DNA of 64,000 nucleotides from Podocnemis expansa. Its lineage: Eukaryota > Chordata > Testudines > Podocnemididae. The position numbers were made by a program, and so were the translations under genes. The notes under the pieces were generated by a model. That model was given only the letters and a program-made list of their open reading frames with translations, made no database searches and was not told the DNA's origin. The stretch lies in NCBI GenBank assembly GCA_007922195.1, contig ML682118.1, forward strand, positions 1,390,265 to 1,454,264, given 5' to 3'. Positions 35,066 to 46,538 of the stretch are shown here, piece by piece (within the stretch, counting starts at the first letter, position 1; each line of letters begins with the position of its first letter).

Positions 35066-36118
35066 TGGGAAGAACGCCCAGAACCCATGCAGCCAAAAAA
35101 CCGATAGTGGCCGGGCACTTGGTGGCTGCCAGCACCCGGCCAGGGGACCCCCGCCCCTATTACCCACTGACTTTTGGTGAGGAACTTGTTATCCCCTTTT
35201 TACTGGACACGGGGGCACAGGTGTCCATTGTTCCTCCCCATGTCCCCCACACCTCCACAGGCCATATCATACATGTGCAGGGTCTCAACAGCACAGAACC
35301 CCACCCAAGTAAAAGTGCAAGCCTACATGGGGCACACACCTGTAACATTCGGGCCCTAGTGGGACCCACGCCTCTCCTAGGTGTCAAGGAGCTACGGCAG
35401 TTTGGGCTGGCTGAAGCAGTCCTTGAGTCACTAGCAGCCACCCTGGTTAATGCCAGCACCCCCCATGAACCTGAACTACTTAATCCCACCCTCTGGAAGT
35501 ACAAACCCATACCCACTGCCCCAGCAGACCAACCACACATTGCCCAGCTGACTGAAACACTGCTTAATGATAACAAGATCCGGCGCGTGTCAGCAAGCAA
35601 ATACCTATCTAGTGCCTGGGGAATCCCGAAGCCACACAAACCCGATGAGTACAGGATGGTAATTGATTATCGAGCTCCCAGTAAACATATCCAGCCTGTG
35701 GCATTTGCTGTCAAATGGGATATCCCCACTATTGAGCGTATTCTGCTGGACAGCACAAATCAGTGGGCTTGCACCATGGATCTGAAGGATATGTTCTATC
35801 AGATCCACCTCTCTGACCCCAAGGGACTGTTAAACTTTGCCTGCCAAGGGGCCCAGTACCAATGGCAGGCCTGTCCTCAAGGGTACAAGAATTTCCCAGC
35901 CTGTGCCAGTGAGGCCCTAACCCGCGACCTAGAGAACGGAACCCCCCTTCCCAACGTCCATGTGGTCCACTATGTGGATGACATCCTAGTGATTGGTCCC
36001 GCACCAACTGAGGTGCAAGAGGTCACTTGAGAGGTCGTGGTTGCTTTATCCACCGATGGGTGGAACCTCAGTCTGTCTAAGAGTGTCCTTATTGCAACCT
36101 CTATATTTAAATTCCTGC
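35062..36118 (+). pseudogene. Endogenous retrovirus pol-like region: protease and partial reverse transcriptase
   Basis: The 322-codon frame opens with an aspartic protease motif LLDTGA (residues 48-52 region), followed by RT blocks: WGIPKPHK, YRMVIDYRA, TMDLKDMFYQIHL, CPQGYKNFPA and the catalytic YVDD at residues 304-307. A TGA ends the frame at 36028-36030, though RT-like sequence continues to about 36118. There the RT runs directly into LTR sequence. The rest of RT, RNase H, integrase and any env are absent. It overlaps the gag-like frame by four bases, suggesting frameshift or restart expression in the ancestor. Lineage within Retroviridae/ERVs cannot be fixed by eye. Confidence 0.88.
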
Positions 36119-36463
36119 TTCCCCGCCTGCTTCTACTCTTCTCTGTCACTGCCACATGCTAAGTTTGTATCGCACCCTCCCCCCTTCCTTTATACGGTAT
36201 TAGAGCACCTTTTAAGTTACAGTGAGTAAGTTTATAGCTGTAAGTTAGATTAATTGAGAATTCTCATTGTCCCCCAACCTGTCCCACTCCACAAAGTTTA
36301 GCACCCCACAATGCCTCACTGAAAACACCATGACAAACACCACATATACACCTCACCACTCACCCTACTTCCATGCCTGTTTTAATAAAGATTACCCCAT
36401 ACCCCCCCGCTGCAGTGATTGCCCCCCAAGGTCCCCAAATTTCCGAACCTGCTGGCAGGGTCA
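36106..36463 (+). repeat. Endogenous retrovirus 3' LTR fragment (5' part deleted)
   Basis: Aligns closely with 33101-33448 and shares its end ...cagggtca. It begins exactly at a tttaaattcctg word that also occurs in the RT coding sequence, so the U3-side portion was lost in the same deletion that removed the 3' half of pol. Confidence 0.85.
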
Positions 36464-36611
36464 GTCATAATATAATAAAACTATATAATATGTCTTTTCA
36501 AACACAGAACAGAAATATTTACTGAAAATTTCTTCATTTTTGTATAATTTATTATATTATTTTTATCTAAAAAGAGACAATACTATTGTCTCCTTTTGCT
36601 CCTAACGTATT

Positions 36612-36656
36612 TACACCAACCAACCAACCAGTCAACCAACCAACCAACCAACCAAA
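36612..36656. repeat. (AACC)n simple repeat
   Basis: About ten units of AACC with one interruption (gtcaacc), read directly. Confidence 0.95.
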
Positions 36657-36659
36657 ACT

Positions 36660-37800
36660 GTTATTTTCCTTAATTCTGTTAGATGTAGATTTCTTGGTGA
36701 GCCTATTTTCTTCCCTTATCAGTTTCCTAAATTCCTGTTTTTACTTATACTCAGTGGTATCACCTTCCCTGTCTTACACATGTCATACTTTATTTTTGAT
36801 AGCTGCATTCACTTTGCCTTTTAACTAGGTCAGTTTTAAGTATGGGCCTTCCTTGAAGTTCCATGATGTCATTCAAGATCCCATTACCGGAAAACAAAGT
36901 TTACATAGTAAACACAAGTATGGGCACTCAAATGTAAAAGACTGTATTTCAAAAGAGTGAAGGAAGTTAGAGACCCAAATTCTGTTGAAATTCAATAAGA
37001 TTTTGGCAATTAATTCCCACAGGCAGCTTTGACAATAGAAAAATGGAAAGTCATGAATTTATATATCACATCCAATGGGAGTGGGGAACAATGGGGTCCT
37101 AATACTTTGGATTTCTCAGCATAAAACAAGTTGTTTCCTTCCACTTGAGCTCATCTGTGAATGAAGATCTTTTTGTGATTGTTAGTTTATAGCTGTTTGT
37201 TAGTAGTCCAAAGTCTTATTTAAGTCTTAAATCTTAATAGCCCTAAACTGTCTATAGTTGTTTGCCAATAGTCAGCTCAATGTCAAAACTTGTTTGTGAA
37301 AGTAAAAAGTGGTTGTAAAACAAAGGTTATGTCTAAAGTGACAGCAGCAAAATCACTGCCATCAGTGTGATCTTCTGAGTGCAATTTACAGTGAGTATCA
37401 ACTTTCTGTGGGGCTCCAGAAGTTTTCATTGCACCTCCTGCCCCCAATAGGAGTTGCTGAAAGCTGATCACATGTTATATGTGGTCAGTTTTCCCGTGAT
37501 GTGTCCCAGTGGCTTACAAAGTCACTGGTGGATATGCAAGATATTTTACGTGCCTTTGGATCTCTGCTGTCAACTGCCACTGAAAATCAAGGTAAGTGTA
37601 GACTAGGGCAAAGATACAAGCTAAGGATATGACACACTGGGTCCTGGGGTAGGCTACAGGTATCCAAACAAGATTGCAAGAGAAAAGGGGTTAACTATGC
37701 TTTAAAAAACACTGACAATCCTTTAGTCACCTATTCAACAATATCAATGACCTTCAGACAGATATTTAATTTTTTGTTCCTTTTGACTACAATTTTACTA
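36660..37800. other. Intergenic DNA, nothing recognised
   Basis: AT-rich, without supported gene or repeat. Confidence 0.4.
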
Positions 37801-37880
37801 ATTCTAGCCTGTTTGAAAACTGCTTAGTATCCTACTCACTGTCTTTCCCAAGGCTTTCTTCACCTCTTTATTTCTTAGGC

Positions 37881-38319
37881 TATGTCCACACATACATCAT
37901 TATTTCAAAATAACCCATTTAGAAATGAGTTATTTCGAAATAAAGTCCTTATTCTGAAATAAGTTAATTCGAATTAACAGTTTGTTAATTTGAGCCTGCT
38001 TTTGAAATAGCCATTGTTTCAAAATGGTTATTTCAAAACAAGGCCATTCGGACATGTTGTTTCGAAACAGTTGTGTTCTTTCGAAACAATGGTGTTTTTT
38101 TGAAACAATGTTTCCAAATGCCGTTATTTCGAAACAACCATTTTGAAACAACGGCTATTTTGATTAGATGCGAGGTTTATTGGTTTCAAAATAATGGCCA
38201 TTATTTTGAAACAACAGGTCCCGGTGTTTCAAAATAACTTTGTGGCGTGTGGACATGCCACTTCTTATTTCAAAACAGCCTCTGTTGTTTTGAAATAAGA
38301 AGCCTGTGTGGACATATGG
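37881..38319. mobile_element. Palindromic MITE, TTATTTCGAAATAA type (A2), inside an OR
   Basis: Left end tatgtccacacatacatcatt and right end gcctgtgtggacatatgg form an inverted repeat. The interior is closely related to copy A1 at 407-854 (same ttattttgaaataac / gtttcgaaacaa palindromes in the same order). The OR sequence resumes so cleanly on the two sides (cttaggc | tgtaaatg) that no target duplication is evident. Confidence 0.85.
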
Positions 38320-38536
38320 TGTAAATGAATGGGTTTAATAGTGGAGTTACAATGGTGTTAAAGATGTTGCTTGCTTTGCTCAAATCCAATGAGTTCTGTG
38401 CAGATGGCTTAACATAGAGAAAAATGTTAGAGCTGTACCAAAATGTCACAACAGTGAGATGGGCAGAGCAAGTGGAAAAGGCCCTTTGCTGGCCTTGGGA
38501 AGATGGGAGTTTCAGGATGGTGGAGATGATGTAAAC

Positions 38537-38746
38537 CAGGGATCTCAAGCTCAAATCACCATGAGGGTTGCATGATGGCTAGTGAAGGGCCTCATTTGGA
38601 TTAGTACATTAGACCGAGGGCCGCAGCACTAAAACCTTTTCATACAACAATATTGCAAACATAAGTAAAAAGAGTGTCCTTGTGGGCCACAGGAAATAGC
38701 TTGAGGGGCTGCATGTGGCCTGCAGGCCATGTGTTTGAGACCCCTG
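38537..38746. mobile_element. 210-bp hAT MITE inside an OR
   Basis: Left end cagggatctcaagctca and right end tgtttgagacccctg are inverted repeats. It is flanked by a perfect 8-bp duplication, atgtaaac, at 38529-38536 and 38747-38754. This is the clearest hAT insertion in the window. No coding capacity. Confidence 0.92.
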
Positions 38747-39429
38747 ATGTAAACATAGGAGATGAGAGTTATCATGTATGAGACCACCACAAGAATGATT
38801 GAGGCAATGAATGTTGCCAGTTCAACAGGGTGTGTGTCAGGACAGGAGAGTGCTATCAAGGAGTCAATGACACAAAGGAAATGATTGGAAACATTAGGGG
38901 CACAGAAAGATAGTCTGGATATTAGACCTGCCAGCACAGATATAGCAAGGAAACCACACAGCCAAGAAAGTAGGGCCAAATGAGCAGAGAAAGTGTTGCT
39001 CATGAGTGAGCTGTAGCGCAGTGGGTGGCATATGGCAAGATAGTGGTCATAGGCCATAAAGGCCAGGAGGAAACATTCTGTGGAGCCCATGGACAAGAAA
39101 ACAAATAATTGCAGCAGGCAAGCACTGAAAGAGATGGTTTGGCTTGTGGCCTCCATGACCCCAAAAGCCTTGGGGACACATGTTGCAGTGTACCCTATCT
39201 CCAGGAAGGAGAGATCATAGAGGAAAAAATACATGGGTGCGCAGACGTGGGTGGTTCCTCCCTAGGGCAATGATGGACACATTACCTATGATTGTTAGGA
39301 TGTACATCACAGGGGGGGGAAAAAAAAACCTCAGCAAGGGATACCTGGAAATACCAACTGCTAGGAAAGCCCAGGAGAGTGAACTCATGTACGCTGGTTT
39401 GGTTTCTTATTTCTGTCCTGGCCATGATG

Positions 39430-40600
39430 TTCATCTGTCAAGACATGAGAGATCATAAGTTATTTGAACATGCTGAACATACCTTTGGATGCCTCCTCTT
39501 GACAGTAAGTGTGCTTTCTGTTCATGAGTTTTTACAGAAGTCCTACAGAAAATTGACTGGATGTCTAGTCTTAACTCACTAACACTCTTTTGATGTTCTG
39601 TGAAATTTAACATTGCCATGGCTTAAATAAATAAAATAAATATAAATAAAAATAAAAAAATAAAAATAAATTATTTTAATCAAACTATTTTGTGTTGAAA
39701 GGTTGCATTTTGTTAATCCTGAAATATTTCATGGAACATACTGGGATTTAGCTGAAAAATAGATCAGCAAGATGGTTTCTCAGCTTCAGCATGGCACTTC
39801 TGATCAAAATGTAATCATAAAAAATATAAAAGTTCTCTAGCCTGGTGGTCAGGTTTTGTATGTAGGTGAACTGCTGTATGATGTGGATCATTAATATAAA
39901 TGCCAGTCTCATGGAGGATAGTTATATACCAGGGCACAACCCTCAAACTAGTTTTGTGTTTATTATTTAAGTTTCAACAACAAAGTATCAGTTATATTTG
40001 CCTCAGGTATTATATAACAACCTTAACATGAAGTCACAGGTGGTCCCCTTGAGCATGCCACTCTGTTTTACAATTTATTAATCCAGATTTTTTGGTGGAT
40101 AGTCTCTTACAATGAAAATCACAATATTCAAGTATCTCCCAGTCACGAAAAACACATTATTTAGCACAGGGCAATTATACCTTAGATCTCTCATAATACT
40201 TTTAACAATGCTATTGTAAGCTAACTATAAATGTATTAAGTAGGAAAAAGCAATAACAGCGTTAGTCACAAGGTGAAAGAAGATAAAAATAGATTTACAG
40301 ATTAGTTAAAATTCTAGGTTGCAAAAGAGAACAAAAGCTGCTCTATAAGTGGGATATTTTAGGGTTAACTCAAGTTGAACAGCCTAAGGATCCCTTTTGC
40401 CTGTGCTTAGAAATATTGTCGTCTCCAAAGTCTAAGCAGAATAGTGATATACTTCCTTCTGATCACGGATTTTTATTCCTTTTCTGCAAAGTTGAAACAA
40501 TGAGGGAATAAGGGTTTTGCATGTCTTTTCCACAGGGGCATGGAGGGAGCAATCAAAAATGTCCTTTGTCTACTCATGTTCTAAAGTGGTCCCTTCTTAT
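39430..40600. other. Intergenic DNA, nothing recognised
   Basis: AT-rich. Contains an A/T-rich simple stretch (aaataaataaa...) at about 39625-39672. Confidence 0.4.
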
Positions 40601-40606
40601 CTATTA

Positions 40607-40990
40607 CTATGTCTACACTGGGAAATTAATCTGGACTAATTGAGCCCATGGATACACTAGGCTTTGCCTAGTTCAAAGTAAGAAATTCCCTAGTCCAAAC
40701 TAGGCAAACCTTAGACTGAACTCTTTGGTACCAATGTCAGTTCGGACTTCCTCACTTAATTTAGTTCAAACTAAGTGCAGGCAAGACACGAATTAAGGGT
40801 TAGAAAGAACTTATTAAGTTTGAACTAAGTCATTAATTTGAAGTAACTGCACATTCTTGTGAGAACTAATCATTAGTTCAAACTAGAATGTGTTGTTAGT
40901 TCAAACTAAAAAGTCCACAGTTAATTTGAACTAGCCCAAGATTAGTTTGGACTAACCTCGACCTATTCAGTTTGGACTAGGACCTTTTTT
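40607..40990. mobile_element. Palindromic MITE, TTAGTTTGAACTAA type (C1)
   Basis: Starts ctatgtctacactggg and is filled with agttcaaactaag / ttagtttggactaa words in both orientations. The right end is not clear and may be lost next to the T-run at about 40986-40999. No coding capacity. Confidence 0.65.
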
Positions 40991-41179
40991 TTTTTTTTAA
41001 ACCTGCCTATTCTTTACATTGCCTTCTCTCCCCCACCCCCCCAAAAGAGAGTCTAGTGTGGACTCTTTTTTTGAGGGGGCTGGGGAATAAAATCCACTAG
41101 CCTTTTTATGGGGCACAGAGACTCTTTTTTCTGAAACAAAAAAAAGATTTTTTTGAAAAATGTTAATTCAAAATACTGT

Positions 41180-41458
41180 TTTCAGTGGCAGGACATGACA
41201 CAAAAAAGGAGCAATGGTCTCAAGCTGCAGTCCAGGTTAGATATGAGGAAACTTGTTTTCACTGGGAAAATGATGAAGCATTGGAAAGGGTTACATAGAG
41301 AGATGGTAGAATCTCCATCCTTAAAGGCTTTTGAGGGGTAGCTTGACAAAGGCCTGTCTGGTATTATGTAGTTCAGATTGGTCCTGCTTCGTGCAGTTTA
41401 TTGGAGTAGATGACCTCCTGAGGTCCCCTCCAACTATAATCTTCTATGATTCTATGAA
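41180..41458 (+). mobile_element. CR1 LINE 3'-end fragment
   Basis: Plus-strand end of ORF2 (aggagcaatggtctcaagctgcag, tgatgaagcattgg) followed by the 3' UTR (gtagatgacctcctgaggtcccctcc) and the terminal tctatgattctatga repeat. A poly-A run at about 41490-41514 lies just beyond. Confidence 0.88.
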
Positions 41459-41483
41459 AGCAAAACTACTTAAAATAGCTTGC

Positions 41484-41514
<31 letters not shown>

Positions 41515-41515
<1 letters not shown>

Positions 41516-42770
41516 GACAAGCAAGCAGAGACAAATAACAAAGAAATAACTTTCCAGGTGTATAGCACAATTGTGTCCTGATTTCTATTTCACATCACAA
41601 CCCCATTCTTTCACTCACTTCCCCTCAGCTAAATTCCACTCAAACCTTTACAGTTTAGACTGAAACATTTTTAGAAATCGTGTTCCAAGCACTGTCCAAT
41701 GTCAAGCACTTCAGAAAAAATCTACAACCCACCCCACTATTGTAGGTAGTTCTGCTACATTCTTCAAAGGCTATTGTTCCATGAACTGAGAGAGACATCA
41801 GTTTATGACATAAAGAATAAATGGGTTATTGTCATCTCCTGGTATTTTCAAAACGTCTCTAAGGGATTCAGGTATAAAGCTCTCTATGACATTCTATGAA
41901 AGTATGGACATTAATTCCTGCATGCATCTTTGAAAATCCCAGCTGCACTACTCATCCTCAGTAGCTTAAATTCATTCTAATATAGATAACATTTAGCACT
42001 TGTGTACCTTGTTAAACTGCAGCATACAGAGAATGACTATTCAGCCACAACATGCACCAATATGCTAAAGGCCAGATTTAAGGCACAATGAAGTGAATAT
42101 TTGACTATGTAAGTATCACTCCTCCCATTGTACAAGAGGGACAACTAAGTCAAGTATTTGAAGTGATTTTTCCAAATCAAAGAGATAATTGGATAGCGGA
42201 CACATGAATTCTGCTTCCCACTTCTGTGCCCTAATCACACATAGATACATCAAGAAATGTACAGCTGCCAAAAGCTGGGGCTAGACAATAGAAGATGGAT
42301 CGTTTGAACAGTTACTTTTTATTCATCTGCCCTAAAGCTTCTGGCATGGTACACAGTCAGAAGATAGGATACTGAGCTGTACCTTTTTAGAAAAGTTGTG
42401 GCAAGCATATTAGGTATTAGATAATTATGTAGACATATGTTAGCTGGAACAGATAGATGCCACTCAAGTAGAAGATTAAATGGTTTATAAAACAATGAAA
42501 AAGGATGTTGTGTTCAGGAGATGAGGAAAGATAGGAAGGAAATAATTAATGATAGAAGCACTGAGAAGACTGAACAACATTAATACAAGAATGACATGAC
42601 AGTCCTATAAACCTAAAAATATGGGATCATACAATTATTGTCTGATAAGTTCCTATCTCCACACAGCAGGACAGAACTCTGAAAGAACATACAAGCAAGC
42701 TAATAACAAAATAATTCTTCTCTGTTTCCCTCATTTAAAGTATTGAACTAGGAAGTTCAAGGGGTTAAAC
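41515..42770. other. Intergenic DNA with one MIR relic
   Basis: Mostly AT-rich with no gene. At about 42100-42245 a reverse-strand MIR-like core is present (cattgtacaagagggacaactaag, then aagtgatttttccaaatcaaagag). Confidence 0.5.
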
Positions 42771-42774
42771 TGTA

Positions 42775-43920
42775 GGGCTATGTCCACACATACAGGCTTA
42801 ATTTGATTTAAGTTAAACTGAATTAAGGTAATTTAAAATAATATAGTTAAATCAATTCAACTTGAATTGATTTAAGCAAAAATACCAAATTGAAATAGCA
42901 AGTCCAGACACAGGACTTGCTATTTCAATTCAGGAGAGGGGGACCATGGGAGGTGTGGCAACATAGCCCCCTGGCAGGGCCATCTTGCCAGCCAATCCTT
43001 TGCCACTATCTCTGCAGGGCCAGTGGCAGAGGAAAAAGAGCCCCCAGGACAGAGATGGGAGGCATCCCTCCTCCCCCACCTTCCCCAGTAGTGGGGCTGG
43101 GGAGGCAGAGCTCTGGGGCTCCCCAGTACCTCTACCATTGGTTGAGCAGCAGGGGCAGAGCTCTCCAAGCCCCCCAAAGCGCATACCCCTACCCAGGCAG
43201 GGGAGGGGAGCTTCAGGATGCTTGGAAAGTTCTGTTCCTGCCACCCGGCCAGCGACAGGGACTTTGGGCCACCCTGAGAGCTCAGATCCTGCCACTCAGC
43301 CAGCAGCAGGGGTTTCAGGGTGCCCTGAGAGCTCAGCCCCTGCTGCCCGCCAGCGGCTGGGGTAGCGGGGCACCCCAGGAGCTCAGCCCTTGCCACCTGG
43401 CCAGTGGCAGGGGTACTGGGGCACCTGGCCAGCTCAGCCTCTGCCACCCAACCAATGGCAGGGGTACTAGGGTGCCCCGGGAGTTCTGCCTCTGGCACTC
43501 AGCCAGCAGCAGGGTTTTCAGAGCACCCCGTGCAAGCTCTGCCCCTCATCACCCTTCAATCCCCCCTGCACTCCCCTGTCTCCCTGGCCAGGGTGCGGAT
43601 GCACTCTCTGGCCAGGGTGTCGACGGGGGGTGGGAGGGCTTCCATCAAGGGTGCTGTGCACCCTGGGAGGAAGGTCAAACCTGAATTGAAACAGTGCTGT
43701 TTTGAAATAACACACCCGGATGGCGTTATTTCAAAACAGCTCTTTCGATTCAAGGGATATTTCAATTACCCTTGAGGTTTTATTGTTTTGAATTCAGTTC
43801 CGTTGTTTTGAAATAAGGAGCTCCCTCATTTTGAAACAACAAAACTTCGTTTGGTCATATCTTTTTTTAAAGTGAAACAACAGTCATTGTTTCACTTTAA
43901 AAACAACGCATGGGCATAGA
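42775..43920. mobile_element. Palindromic MITE, TTAAATTGATTTAA type with GC-rich tandem core (D1)
   Basis: Left end gggctatgtccacacatac and right end gcatgggcataga are related to the shared MITE terminus. The flanks hold ttgaattgatttaa-type palindromes on the left and ttatttcaaaacag / gtttcactttaaa types on the right. The core at about 42940-43640 is GC-rich and tandemly repetitive, with a unit of about 60-66 bp containing ggcaggggtactggggcac and gagctcagcc. The 255-codon frame across it is a by-product of these repeats, not a gene. Confidence 0.65.
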
Positions 43921-44649
43921 CTAAAAGATCTCTGAATCATTTCCATTTCCATTTAAACTTTTTTTAGATGGAACTGGTTTTGATGAAAAGGAAACTTTAA
44001 CAAAATAAAGTCTTTCATGAAACAATTTGGGGTTTTTCATAAAAAGAATAATTCAGGCAGCTGAATCATACTAATGTAGGGTTATGTCCTGTCACATAAA
44101 ATCAACAGGTCCATCTCCTGCAATGTGGCAGGCTCACATACGCTTGGACCCTGATAGTTGTCAGTCTGAAATATTTTGAAAAACCAGTTATGGGGAAACC
44201 ACAGTCTTCTCTGGAAAAATCTGTAGCTCTTTTAATCAGTTAGAATGTCTTTCCATCCTTATTAATGAATTACTGCTTGAACTGATCACATGAGAGGGAT
44301 CATTATTTACTTCAACTGCAGCTTCCTATCATTCAGAAGTTATTTGAACAGAAAATAATTTCACAGACTTCTCCAGTATGTGTAACAACTTCTGCTAAGC
44401 CAGGCATGTCTCCTGATTGACGCAACACTACTAGCAGAGAGGAAACCAACACACAAAACCAGCACCCTTCCTCAATGCTTCCTACACTTATGAATGTTAG
44501 TGTCATACTTAAGTGCCCCCCTTAGCCATGTTTTCCCCATCTGTGATATAGTGACAAATGGAGCAGACATTTTAGAAAAAAGAATCTAATCTTTATTTGC
44601 ATATTGTCACTGGTGAAATATCCAACAGGGATGGTAGAAAATCACTCTA

Positions 44650-45970
44650 ATGACTAATTACAGTCATTGTAAAACTTATAATAGTATTTCAGTCTGAATT
44701 TCTCCAGCTTCAATTTTGAGCCATTGAATCATGTTAGAACATTCCCTGCCAGATGATAGAGTCAATTAGAAATATTTACCTACTTGGAATTTACTGACTT
44801 TGATCAAGTCACCCTTAACCTTCTCTTTGTTAAAATAAATACATCAAGTGCTTTGAGTTTCTCACTATAAGGCATGATTCCTAGAATTTTAGTCATTTTT
44901 GTGGCTCCTTTCTGATCAAATTTCAGTTTTTTAGCTTCCAGATTACTCACTTAGGTTTTCATGGGGGACTGTGATCACCCCGGGTATGTCTACACTTATA
45001 ATTTACTTCAAGTTAATGAGGATTACATTAAATTAATGCATGGCTAAACTGGCTTTCAATAATTTGAACTAAGGAATTCCTTAGTTTGATTAATGAAAGC
45101 TTATTTCAAAGTTATGAAATGTCATTTATCTTCAAAGTAAGGGTTAATTTGAATTTATTACTTTTAATTAACGCAGTGTAGCCATGATAATTCAAACTAA
45201 CCATTAATTTTAATTAACACTTTTTGACCTTCTTCTTCTGAGGGTGCCCTCCTCTTCCCATATATGGGGGGGGGCATGGCCATTCTTGGGGCCATCTTAC
45301 CACACCTCCCATGGTGCCCCTCTCCTAAACTGAACTAGCAAGTCCTGTCCATGGACATGCTCCTTTCATTTGGGTTTCTAGTGGGGATAGGTTAAATCAA
45401 TTTAACTTGAATTGATTTAATAATTGTTATTTTGATTCAATTATAGCAATTTAAGTTAAATCTATTTAACACTCTAAGTGCAGACATCACCTTTGCTCCT
45501 TCTTGAGATTCCCCTGTTTATGCATCCAAGGATGGCATTAAAACATTTAGCTGCAGCAGTTCTTTGTTAGCTTATGCTCAGCAGGTTAGCATCTATGGTA
45601 CCCAGACCATTTTCTGTTTCCTTCGTTATAGTCCTCCCTCTTGTAAATGTGACCTACATTCTTTGTTCCTAGAGATATACATCTACATTCAACCACATTT
45701 AAAAATATATTTTTATTTATATCCAGTTTGCCAAATAACCCATATTTTGATCTATCAGTAACCTAGTGTCTTCATTATTTTCCACTCCCACAAACTTTCA
45801 TCATTGTGATTGTCTTACATGTTAATCTAAGATGTTTATGAAAGAGATGAATTGCACTGGGCCAACAGCCAAACCTCACAAGACCATTTGGAAGACACAC
45901 CTACTAGATCTTGATTGTCTATTTATAATTACATTTTGAGACCTATGAGTTAAGAAGCTACTAACCCATA
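44650..45970 (-). mobile_element. Ancient CR1/L3-like LINE remnant split by a MITE
   Basis: Reverse complement shows the late-ORF2 order seen in younger copies: gatcaagtcacccttaacc (the D.VT/GDLI block), ggcatgattcctagaa, gtggctcctttctgatc, then after the MITE gattcccctgtttatgcatccaaggatggcattaa, equivalent to the CR1 block at 51320-51350. Frames are destroyed. The right limit is uncertain. Confidence 0.6.
44982..45487. mobile_element. Palindromic MITE, TTAAATTGATTTAA type (D2)
   Basis: Left end gggtatgtctacactta and right end ctaagtgcagacatcacc are approximate inverted repeats. The interior has ttaatgag/ttcaaattaac and gaattgatttaa palindromes, plus a short GC-rich core (cttaccacacctcccatggtgcccc) that matches the edges of the cores in D1 and in the 49.3-kb element. 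Inserted in an old CR1. Confidence 0.65.
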
Positions 45971-46097
45971 TTGATTTTATTTGTGCAGTGCTGCTATAGC
46001 CATCTCAGTTCCAGAATACTAGACAGACAAATATTTTTTATTCGGCTAAAATCTGTTGGTGAGCCCCTCATTGAGACATAGCCAGGCAGAACACAAT

Positions 46098-46538
46098 GAC
46101 TATGTATACATTACAGGGCTCAGTTAAATTGACTTAACAAGATCAACTTAAAGTCAACTTTATTAAGTTCACTTAGAGAGTCCCAATTTGTTTAAGTCAA
46201 TTTTATAAAGTTGACATAATCAGGGGACCCATTTAAAGTCAACTTTATTAAGCCAACTTTAAATGGGTCCCCTGGCTTAAGTTGACTGTATGAAGTTGAC
46301 TTAGATGTCTATCCCGCCTTAAGTCAACTTTATTAAGTCGACTTTAATAGTCATATTTTGTTAAGTCACCTGAAGAAAGTTGCCATAGCTCTTAAAGTTG
46401 ACTTTAAGAGTATGAGTTATTAAGTCAACTTAAACAAGTGCTTAAGTTGATTTAATGAAATCCAAATGTGGCCATGGAGTTTCTTAAGTCAACTCAAGCC
46501 TGGTTAAATCGACTTAAGACTCTAGTGTAGAGAGAACC
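46098..46538. mobile_element. Palindromic MITE, AAGTTGACTT type (B3)
   Basis: Left end gactatgtatacattac and right end tagtgtagagagaacc are inverted relatives of the shared terminus. The interior is an almost continuous array of aagtcaacttTATTaagttgactt-type palindromes. It abuts the 3'-truncated OR14-like pseudogene and probably caused the truncation. Confidence 0.75.

Larger units (their letters stand above)
37804..39425 (-). pseudogene. Olfactory receptor pseudogene split by two DNA transposons
   Basis: Read from an ATG at 39425: MARTEIRNQT leader, EFTLLGFPSSW, TM1 with TIIGN near 39270-39300, a frameshift just before MYFFLYDLSFLEIGY at 39234, MAYDHYLAICHPLRY (DRY changed to DHY), then SYVYI, where a 210-bp hAT element (38537-38746) is inserted. 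It resumes at IISTILKLPS, AFSTCSAHL and NPFIY, where a 439-bp MITE (37881-38319) is inserted, and finishes with LRNKEVKKALGK and a TAG at 37804-37806. Without the two insertions the length would be about 320 codons, normal for an OR. Motifs suggest family 6/11-like. The disabling events are the two insertions and the TM1/TM2 frameshift. The short loss near 39310, where a G/A homopolymer occurs, may be a further change. Confidence 0.88.

Noticed and set aside
42917..43684. A 255-codon open frame (plus)
   Set aside because: It has the same cause: a GC-rich tandem core of a MITE, with frames open on both strands and repetitive translation.
46100..46530. A regular array of short repeats that could suggest a CRISPR or satellite
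   Set aside because: The units are palindromic words of variable spacing with no unique spacers, between inverted termini, in a vertebrate genome. This is a MITE.
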